Of a DNA stretch of 64,000 nt, positions 1-11,000 are shown in pieces. The stretch lies in contig JARUPZ010000024.1 in assembly GCA_031213475.1 (NCBI GenBank), positions 2,205,403 to 2,269,402 on the forward strand, written 5' to 3'. The notes beneath the pieces were generated by a model. That model did no database searches, was not told where the DNA came from, and saw nothing but the letters and a program-made list of their open reading frames with translations. Every line of letters begins with the position of its first letter. Position 1 is the stretch's first letter. The stretch comes from Nereocystis luetkeana. Lineage: Eukaryota > Sar > Phaeophyceae > Laminariales > Laminariaceae. Made by a program: the position numbers and the translations under genes.

Positions 1-1780
1 GCCATGAGCTTTCACGGCAACGCCGCCGGGGGTGCCATGGCCATCCATGACTTTGCCATGGGGTTCCATGGCATCGAATACCATGGCATTCCACGAACAA
101 ACGTCATGGCATTGCCATGAAATTGCCCCGGCATGTCATGAGCACATGTCATGGCCTTGCCATTACATTGCCCCTCGTTGTTCTCATGGCATGGATGCCC
201 ACGGCGCTGCCATTATTTCTTTGTGGTATGCCCATGGCGTTGCCATGGCAGCCCGTGGCAATGCGATAACATTGTAATGAGACTTGAACACATGACATAG
301 CATACTATGCTCATGACAATGCAATGAGTTGGACGCGTGCAACACCGTAGGACGTGCCTTTATGCCTTCCAGCAGTAGTGGCCCCTCCATAGTGCCGGTT
401 GGGTAGTGCCGGCTGCCCGCTATAGTGCCCGTGAAATCGCTTGGCACAGATGGGATTCACCAGTGTGGCGGTGTGCGGAGTAGTACCGGTTGCCGCGATA
501 GTGCCGGCATTGTTGGCTGGTGCTTATAGGCACTATACTGTAGGGGGACCATCACTTGTATCCATTTTTTTGCCAAAACTTGTCTCCCTCGGCCGTGGTT
601 TATTACCTCTTTTAGTACTGCACTGCAAATAAATATCTATTTGGCTCTAATTCCAACTAATTTGCCCCCCAAAATGCGAGGGCAGTTTTCCGAAGGGTGT
701 TAACTGAGGTCCGTCGGAACACCCATTAATTTGTGCTTTGCGTGTTATTCGTTGTGTATCTAGGCCATCGGGGTGGGCGTTCGACGCGTGCTTGCCTTGC
801 AGGGGTAGCGTCTAAATCTTCTCACTTGGGGAGCTGCGTACTATTATTTGTAAGTCATTAGTAAGTCACCCAAAACTGACTTTTGAGAAAAATTGTAAGC
901 CTGACCCGATGAACGTCCACATGGCATGCATGCTGTAGGTGCTGACGAAAGCTATTGCGCAACGCAAATGGGAAATATTACCGGTCAAATACCTGGAAGT
1001 TTTTCATCAGTGGAGAAGCTCCGTCAGTCAGAAATATATGCCTTGCAGGGCGAAAAGTGCGCTATCCTTATCGTAGCGCTCGTCTTTAATGTTTTCTTGA
1101 CAGGCAGTTCCTGGGCGACATAGAAATAGTACATGACCCATCAAGCGAGGAGCCCCAGGAGGCAAAAGTAGGTGCACCTCTATCGTACCTCGTGTCTTTG
1201 ACATGCCATGACGATGCGATAGGACTGACGTCATGCTGCGATGGGACTTTCATGGCAATAACATAGCTAGCAATGAACTTTACAGGCCATGGCCGTCCGT
1301 GGGGCTGGTCTGGTGGCTTGCAATGTTGCGAAAGCCTCGCCATGGACTGCCCGGTAATGGTGAGGGCGTTTCACCACACAGACCCCCGGCAGTTCGTGGA
1401 GGAGGACAAGGAAGGTTGATGGCAATGCCATGATGAATCATGGCGACGTCATCAAGGCCCATCCATGAAAACCTATGGCTTAATGTGGGGCACTTTATTA
1501 CACGACCACCGCAGTCTGTAGAAGACAGCAGTGATGGTTCATGGCAATATCATCACAGACTTGCGGTAGTTGGTGGAGGGCAATCAGGGCTCTGTCATGA
1601 AAATAAAGGCAACTAACTACTCAGAGCCCATGAAAACCATGTTATTGTCATGACAGTGCATGGGGAGCCATGAAGGTTCATGGAGGGTGGTCATCAAGGA
1701 TCATAGCCACTCCATGGCAGTTGGTGGAGGGTCATGGGGGAGACCTGCCCCATGGGCATGTCCAGGACTGAAAGCGATAT
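1..1780. repeat. CCATGG/CATGGCAATG-rich degenerate repeat
   Basis: Positions 1-330 and about 1190-1780 are dense in short overlapping words such as catggcaatgccat and ccatggc, with no fixed period. Short open frames here are by-products of the repeat. No DMC1 first exon was recognised in this stretch, and about 660-900 shows nothing notable. Confidence 0.55.
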
Positions 1781-1938
1781 ACAGGCAGCCAAAAATATCT
1801 GTGATATTTCTTCGCACCGGTGCTGCATACTTCGTACTGTCGGAAGCCAAAGGAATCTAAAAAAAAATTACCAAGGGTACATCGTAGTCTAGACTATTAA
1901 TAACAAACTGTGTCTTCCCCTTCCCTCCCCGAGCGCAG

Positions 1939-2079
1939 ATTCTCCTGGCAATCAGAGGCTTCAGCGATGCAACGGTCACAAAGATCCAGGCTGCAGCGTC
2001 CAAGGTGGACCGGTCTGGGTCGTCTGGCATGTTTCAGACAGGACTGCAATGCCGTCAGGCTCGGCAGAAAGTCATCAAG
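1939..2079 (+). CDS. DMC1: DMC1 exon: N-terminal helix-hairpin-helix part
   Basis: The acceptor is gagcgcag at 1938 and the donor follows ATCAAG at 2079. The 47 codons start [16 protein letters not shown] and match the RAD51/DMC1 segment of the type VKGLSEAKVDKIKEAA, ending just before the ATPase core. It joins the next exon ([15 protein letters not shown]) in frame across a 5.4-kb intron. It is weaker than the other exons because this region is variable in the family, but phase and position fit exactly. Confidence 0.82.
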
Positions 2080-5000
2080 GTACATACGGGCCGATGCTGA
2101 GATGGATTAGTAGGCTACGCACCTCCGTACGTTTGATGAAGATGCAGCAGCTGCCAGTCGCTGTTCCCGGTATTATTCCTCCACGAAAAAATGCCTCAAA
2201 AATATGTCTACGTACCGATCGCTCCTACTCTATTTTACTTGACTACCGTACGGGTCCGCCAGTAACAGACAGCAAAAAAAATTAAATGTGAGCAAGGCTT
2301 AGAACCTTATTGTGACACCATTCTTGTTTAATCTTTAGCATATAGGCTATTCTACAGGATTTAATGCAGCGCTTGCTGAGCACGATTTTCTTAATACACT
2401 ATTAATAATTCTTGGCGTCCTTCAAACGGTGAACCTCGTGTAATGTGCTTTTTCTTTCTTTGTCGTGAGCTTACTCTGCTATAACATGTTCACGAAACGA
2501 GGGACAGGCGCACGCAATGGGTAGAAACGGGTTGACATGCATCATCTCGCACCTAGGACAGATGAGATCCCATTGTCGGGATCTAGGTCTTTTGGGGCAG
2601 ATATATCCCTGATCCACAGGGATCCGCGGGATCTAGATAATATTTGTTGTATAGGATATGTGCGACCTAGATCCTATGGACACGTTCGCTGGGTGGGATC
2701 TGTATGCTCTAGATCTTATGCACATGTTTCAGTGTGTGGGATCTATATGATTTAGATCATACGCACACGTTTGCCCGGGCATGATCTGTGTGATCTGCCT
2801 GATCTGCACATGTTTGACTGGTGAGATATATATGATCTGCGAGATCTAGATCATATATGCCTGGAGGGAGCTGCATGATCTAGATCTTACATACATGTTT
2901 CGGTGGGTGGGATCTGCATGATCTAGACCATACATACATGTTTCGCCAGGTTGGATCTGTATGGTCTAGATCTTACATACATGTTTCGGTGGGTGGGATC
3001 TGCATGATCTACATGATCTGTACATGTTTCGCCAGGTGGGATCAGTATGATCTGGGTGATTTGCACATGTTTGCCAGGTGGGATCTTATTGATCGCATGA
3101 TCTGCCACATCGCAGATGAAGATGTACATGTTTATGTTTGCTCGCGGGTGATTATATTATTTGGCTCATGTATACCGGAACCGTTGTATACGAGATCTGA
3201 CATACATTGACGACATCGCAGCCCACGGTGATGGTTGTGGCTAGCAGCTCAAGCTCCCCCCCATCAACCACACAGCCACAGCTGCTCAAGCGCGCCGTCG
3301 CTTACGAACAACGTACGGCATGACAACTGGCGTTGGCGGCAGCCCTGATAGTGGCACTGGGGCAGTAGATGGTGTCGGCAGCGGGCCGGAAGTGGGTTCC
3401 TCGGCGGGTCCCGGAGTCTATATGGTCTAAATCTTACGCACACGTTTGCCCGGGTGGGATCTGTAAGATCTAGATCATACACACACGTTTGCCCGGGTGG
3501 GATCTGTATGATCTAGATCGTACGCACACGTTGCCCGGGTGGTATCTGTATGGTCTAGATATTACATACCAGGTACATGTTTCGCCAGGTAGGTGGGGTC
3601 TGCATGATCTGCGTGATCTGCACATGTTTGTCAGGTGGGATATGTATGATCTGCGTGATCTGCACATGTTTCACCAGATGGGGCCTGTACGATCTAGATC
3701 TTGCATACATGTTTGCCCGGGTATGATCTGCACGATCTGCCTGATCTGCACATGTTTGCCTTGTGGGATATATATGATCTGCGAGATCTAGATCATATAT
3801 GTCCGGAGGGATCTGTATGATCTACAGTAGATCTGTCATACATGGTTCGGTGGGTGGGATCGGTATGATCTACATCATACATACATGTTTCGCCAGGTGG
3901 GATCTGTAGATCTGCGTGATCTGCACATGTTTCAGAAGGTGGGATCTGTATGATCTGCCTGAACCGCATATGTTTGCCGGATGGGATCTGTGTGATTTGT
4001 ATGATCTGCACATGTTTCGCCGGGTGGGATCTGCATGATCTAGATACTGTGCACAACTTTTACGTATCTGTGAAAAAGGATCTACATGATCTAGGTTGTG
4101 ATCTGTCGTAGGTGTGCATCATTTACACTGCAGTACATACAGCCGAAATGAATGACAACCAATGGCACTCTTCGTACCAGGTGTCTGGGCATTTGTTCCT
4201 CTCTGGGTGGAACTATTTGGATTGTTTGGTCTTCATATACTCGTAAATGTTGAAACGCTGCATATATTTACGCCCACATTAATTGGTAGGTTGCTGTTAT
4301 AAGACTTAGGTTGGTAGGTAATTGGTTAACATTTTACCGGTAGGGTGTATCTCTATTACTGCTCCATACTACTACAATATGCTCCTGTCGTAGCAGGCGC
4401 CATAGGAAGCAGCGACATCATCGCATCTCATGGGGAGCTCAAATCAGACTGACGTGATCCCCCCTCCTGCACTGACATATGCACAACCATCTGATCTGTC
4501 AGAAACGTGAAACATTACGAAGCTAAGCAATTATGTGCATTTTGCATTGTGAAGTCGAAGATCGTGCTCGATTATCATGTCGACGGAAGGGCACACCGGC
4601 AACGGGAGAGCTGGAACTGCAGCAGTAGTAGCTGAAAACCAACGTGCACACGAAGAAGCAATCGCAGTGCCCACCTTGTCGTCCACCAGTGTCTCGCTCA
4701 CAGCGTCACGAGCGTAGCAGACGCACACGGGCGAACCCCGCGACACACTGCCCCTGGATAGACCTAGATTCTAGGCTAGCGTTGTGTGCCTTGCAGGGCA
4801 TACCCTTTCCCGGACATTGGTGGGTATTGCTGTCGCCTGGCTAGGCTAGAGTGTGCGGAGCAGTGTAAAGATAGAAGGGACACTTTTGGCCCGAACAATT
4901 CTGATTGTAGCCTGGTATGTACACTACTTGAGTTTGTCATTGTAGTGGCTGCAAGCTTGCATGGAATTGCATGCTACCAATCAGATACCACACACTTTGT

Positions 5001-8000
5001 TTGGTTGTTCAATTTAAGTGCTTGCAAGCTTGCAGGCAATCGCAAGCAACTGCCACGCAAGTAAGTTCTGGAAAGTGCATGCGAGCGCATGCATATTGCA
5101 TGTAGTCATTAAATTTTATGCAACTGCCCATGCAAGTTCAGGCAAGAGCATGCAAAGCTGGTAACCAAAGAATTGCACCGCTGAATACGGCGACCTAGAC
5201 TATTTCCTACCACATTGACCTAGAGTATTCCAAGTACAGCGACTTGAGAGACTTTCTATGACCTGACGCATTTTCAAACGTAATGACCTAGAGTAGGTCC
5301 AAGCGCACAACGACCTAGAACATTTTCAAGCACGGCGATCTGGAAACCTGAGGGGCCTAGACGCGTTCTACGATAGAGGTAGCACTTTCTTGCTTTGCAA
5401 GGGCAGAAAAGCTGATTGGCGGGGCTTGTTAAGGGCACTGAGGGACTACCCAATAAGGCATGCCTTATCGCTGGAAAACGATTAATTTGTGTTTCATAAT
5501 ACCCAAGGCATGGTATTGTCCATAGGGTTGCACTCTCACGTTTTCTCGGGGTTAGTTTTGGGTGAGGCTGGGCTGGCCAAATAAGGACCCTAGGAAACCA
5601 GAGGGCGCATCCCTATCGTAGCATGCATCTCTAGAGTACTTTCCTACACGGTGACCTAGAGCCTTTCCAAACACAGCGATCTAGGAGGCGTGCTGTGACA
5701 AGGTTAGCACTTTTTTGCCTTGTGAGGCAATATTTCTGGCCGATTCAACACGCTCTTTAATTAACCACCCGGTATTATCCGGTAATATATCCCTTTTTTT
5801 CATGTATCGCGCAGTAGTTTTAGTTTGCATCTACAGCAGCAGTAGTAGCCATTGTATTGGCCATCGGGTTAAGGCTGCAACTTTATAAAAAATATGAAAA
5901 CGGTCACCCCCCGGGTCGATACCGCCCCGCGCTGTGGTCAATAATTTTCCAATCAGATTGATAGATCGCAGCATACTACGAGTACCACCATACCTACCAG
6001 GTAACTGCTGTACATACTACTATGGGCAACGCAGGGCTAGTGCTACGGGCACGTGCCGCTATTTTAACAAAATTCAGTTTTGGGTGATTTATTACTATCA
6101 CGGGGGACCATAGTTAACAGGACCTATGGTATACATAAAAACCTTTATATTTAACCATTTTTACTGACAATATTTGGTCCTATTAACTATGGCCCCCCGT
6201 AATAATAGCGGTTGGAGCCCCTCAAGCGGAGAGCCTCCGAAACTTGAAGGGCGTTCCCCGGGATTTAGCCTGCGGTTTTATGCGGGATTCGGGATAATCC
6301 CGTGGTCCCGTGATCAGTATGAAATCTCGTGCCCGCACAAACGCACTCCGCACATGTTCTAAATTCCGGCTCCCGCGCCACGGAAAAGTGTAAATCCCAT
6401 TCCAGCACAAGCACGTTCCCCCGTGGCCAAACCCCATACGAATAGTACCGTTTAGTCCCGGAGTAACTGAGTCCTGCGGGATATTGTCCCCGAGTCGAAA
6501 AGGCGTCCAGAGGAATGCTCTGGAACTTTGCAGGTGCACCGCCTACCATAGTACTCTTCCCATTAAAAGAGGCTTTTCAAGCACAGCGACCTTGAGCTTT
6601 TTAAACACACTGAGACCTCTAGAGAGTCTTTCCGAACTCAGTGACCCACTGGGAAGAAATCCATACGCAGCGACCTAGAGTCGTTCCAGTCACAGCGAAC
6701 CTCGTAGAGTATTTTCAAATATAGCGACCTAGCGCCTCATCCAGCGCACAGCTACCTATACAGAGTGTTTCCGAACACAGCGACGCGAGATATTATTCAG
6801 GGAGCGCACAGCGACCTAAAGCGTTTTCCAGGTAAAGCAACCTAGAGTTTTTCTAAGCGCAGCAAGCAAGCTGGCTTCTGAGGTTGGGGTTAGGGTAAAG
6901 GTTAGGGTTCCGTGTCGGGGTAATGTCCGTTGTGTAATTGCAAACAGCTTATTACATACTACAGTACACACCCGTGCATGTTCAGACAACTACATGCAAA
7001 TTGCATGCACTCCATGCAAGTTGCATGGCTTTGCTTGCGATTGTAAGCAAGCTTGCATGCAACTGCCCAAATCAAAACATTATACAAGACCCACAATACC
7101 TGGCCGTTGCTAAATGCGGCCACTGGAAATCATGGCCATCGCAAACCATATTGCCAAACATAGCGCCGTCTGCCTATTGGCCTCGCACATATTTCTCCTG
7201 CGATCGATATTCTGACGGTGGGTGTACAGTGGTGCATTTCAAGGTCACCCGGTTTACGGCATATTATAGTAGATTGATGTGATCGGGTAAATCGACTCGT
7301 TGCAGGGGAAAAAAGGTGTTTGGCATTGATATTGGATCATATTTTCAGTGCTACTATTAATAATAATAAAGAACAGGAGCATCTTAGAGATAAGACCACG
7401 GTTTTGGGCTTGTCACGAGGTGGTCTCAAAGTGGTACACCGTATGTATGCAGAATTTCCTTACATCGTTCTCTGTCCCATCACTGTTTTGGGGTTATGTA
7501 CGTAGGTGCACACAGGAGGCAAGCAGCTCGATGCTCTCCTTGGGGGAGGCATCGAAACAGGTTCCATCACCGAGTTCTTCGGGGAATTCAGATCCGGCAA
7601 GACCCAGCTCATGCACACGCTGTGCGTGACGTCGCAGCTCAGCAAGGAGTCCGGCGGAGCGGAGGGCAGGGTAAGGGGGGGGGGGTTCACCATCTTCTGA
7701 CCCCAATACAATTTTCACTCGCATTCTGCGCAGGGTGTGAGGGGTCGACCCCCATGTATGTCCTAACTCCATGACATAGCTGAACCATGATGTAAGGCTT
7801 AACTTTGGGTAGGCGCTTGTGGTTAACACGTTACCAGTAGCCCGGTGGGCTGATACCTCAACAAATGGCGTCGACGGCAGGACATGGACTTTGGGATCGT
7901 GACTCCGATTCTCACCGGCCACAATATGGTCAAAACCATTTTCAAGAAAGAAGGACAGAACTCCCCATACATCTCGAACCTGAAAAATATTGTAGTACTT

Positions 8001-11000
8001 TTCGACCCGATGCGTCATGACTGATGGGCTTCCTCAACTGAGGAGGCGCGGTACGATAGATAGGGGTATATAGCAGTTTTCGGCCAAAACTCTTTCTGGC
8101 TGTGACCAGGCTCCTTAACCAAACAGCGTTGGAATACCAGTGGTGTTTTACTTACGATATGATTCGTGAGGTACCCACGCTTCGGGATTGTTCACCCGGT
8201 GGAACTTTCAGTTTTTTCTCGAATTGACTTGCTATTAATATAGGAGTCCTCAACCGAAGGAGCTCCAAAAGAAAGGTGCTGACTCCACCGTAGCATGCGT
8301 CTGGGGAACTACACAGTACCCAATATCACTGGGAATACCGTTGACGACACATGCTACAGCAGAGGTGCACCATTTTTTTTGTGAGGCTCCTCACTTGAGG
8401 CAGCTCTCTACATCACCCCGAAACTGACTCGAGGAAACTGGAAGTGCAATGGTTAAGATGAATACTCGCATGGTCTTCTAGGCCTTGAAAAATGCAATTA
8501 ATTTTGGAAAACTAAAATAAATGGCATTCCGATGATTTTCGTTTATTAATAAGGAGCCCCCATTTTTCAGGAAACATTTTAGCTAAATATGAGTTACCTC
8601 TATCGCGGAACGCGTTTTAATACACCACTCTGGCCGGATGTATAAGGGCAGTTTACACCTGAACCCTCTTGGGACTTGAGAGGGGGGCAATTGACGAATA
8701 AGAAGTGATAATGACGGAGACGGCCACCGCGTGATTGGGGGTTGATACAGAATTTGATCCCCGAGCAAGAACAGTGCGGGGAGTCGTGCACGGCGCGGCA
8801 TCGACGCGGTCCCCTGCCGTACCGCTGGGCCATCGCGCTGTGCCCGTAGACAGTGCTTGGGTAGCACCATAGCTATTATATTTGTTTTGGTCGCTATCCC
8901 GGAGTCTCGAAGGGGTTAATATGAGGGTTAATAATATGAATCCTACACACTTCTTTATTGCATGTCCATCCAGGGCAGTACACTACTGTACGTATGGGTT
9001 ATACAAGTTTCTTTCGTAGTATGCACCTACTACTGTTGTAGCCCGTGGGCCTGTACTCGCCGGGGTTCTCGCCTGCACTTTTATCCCAGTCCGTTTTTGG
9101 GTGAGATGCTAGTGGTATATAGAGTTCTTCATGTGTTTGGAACCAATCATCTACTATTAGTAGGCACATACCCCCATCCTACTTCAAATGTGGCTCTCTG
9201 TACGACGTGCTGTAGCGCTGGACCAAGTACTCTTCTTCCACCGCCTTTCTTTGTAAACAGGTTGTGTACATGGACACGGAGGGAAACTTTCGTCCGGAGC
9301 GAATAGAGGCCATCGCCGAGCGGTTCGGCCTCGATCCAACCGAGACTCTGGAGAACATTATCGTCACCCGCGTCTTCAACCACGAACAACAGATTGAGAG
9401 GGCTCATGTGAGACAGACGCATATGATGTCAGACATCAGCAAATTGACAGGGCTGATGTGAGACAGTCAGTGATACCTGGTATGATATATCAGCAGAGGG
9501 GCTCATGCGAGACAGACACACCTGTGGGGTATGATATATCAGCAGATGGAGAGGAGCGCTTGCCATGGTAGGTGAAAGACCTGCTGGTACACCTGATACT
9601 TTATTGGGGTCTCTCGCTCAAGGAGAGAAGAGGCGTTCTACGATAGAGGTTCACCCTGATTTTTCTGAGGCTCTTCACTTTAGGAGCTCCATGTACCTCA
9701 CCCGAAAACTCACTTTAGCAAAAATCAAATTTGCATCCCGATAAATATGCCCATGGTCCAAGTACTCAAAAGTGTCATTTTTCGAAACAACATTGGCCTT
9801 CCGACGATTTTGGGTTAAGGAGCCCCGTCATTCAGAAACAAAATGTGGAAATGTGCTACCTCTATCGTAGAACGCGTCAGAACCCCTTTCGTAGCAATGC
9901 CACCTTCGAGGGGTGGCGCCTTATTTTCTGAGTTCCTCACATTACATACATGAGGAGCTCAAAACCTCACACCCGAAACATGACGATTCCGGAGAATTTC
10001 GTTCGCTCAACCAGACCAACCTTAATTCAATGGGATACACAGTAGTACGCGTCATGTGGTAAAGAAACCTGGTAGTTAAGAATTTCAGGCTGAGGTTTGT
10101 TGTAATTCACCATAATTTACCGCCAAGCACTTGTGCTCAGCAAGTAAGTACGCCCCTCTGAATACTGAGGTACCAGGTATATAATAGCCTTTGAGAGCCT
10201 GTGCTCGACGTTGGCATCACAATAAGCCGCTAGCCTTGGCCAGAATAGGAGAATAGTAACCGCTGTTGCGTACTGTAGTCCTGAACCAAATACTCGAGTG
10301 GAAGTATCGCACTAACCGGTATTAATAGTTCGACTATTACGGGGGACCATGTTAAGTAGGACCATATATTGTTATTACGGGGGACCATAGTTAATAGGAC
10401 CTATGGTATGCATAAAAACCTATATACTTAACCATTTTTACTAACAATATTTGGTCCTATCAACTATGGTCCCCCGTAAATATTAATAGTAAAAATAGAG
10501 AAATATATAGGTTTGTGTGTGTACCGTAGGTCCTATTTACTATGGTCCCCCGTAACAGCTCAATTGGGGAGCTCAACCGGTCACAAAAATGTCGAGCCTG
10601 AAAAATGTAACCCGTACCAGAAGATTCAAAAGGCGAATGTGCGGCTCAAGTACATACTATAGCGCAGCAGACTGAAAATGCTCATCGCACGAGGCAGAGG
10701 CGTACTGTCAGGATTGAGAGGTCATAAGTACCCACCAATCAGCGCCCACAGAACACGAGCACCCACCAATCAACGCCAACTGAATATATGCACCCATGAA
10801 TAAGCGGCGGCGGGTACACAACGGGCACAATAAAAGCGCGTGAGCGTCGAATCGTTGGAGGATCATGATAAAACTCCCCAAAGTACTTATTATTGTTCGA
10901 GTTGCTCCGTGCCACCTCTCCCTTCATTCGACACTGTCATCCATGTGCATGCAAGAGCGTCCACCTCACAAGCGATTCTTAGCAGGATCCAGCTCACCCT

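Noticed and set aside
441-632. Possible DMC1 first exon (AQMGFTSVAVCG)
   Set aside because: It superficially resembles the helix-hairpin-helix, but an in-frame stop precedes it by two codons, there is no good donor in phase, and the region is repeat-like.
2537-4110. CRISPR array
   Set aside because: Regularly spaced repeats are present, but the whole unit repeats with no unique spacers and the DNA is eukaryotic. The same applies to 30120-32040.
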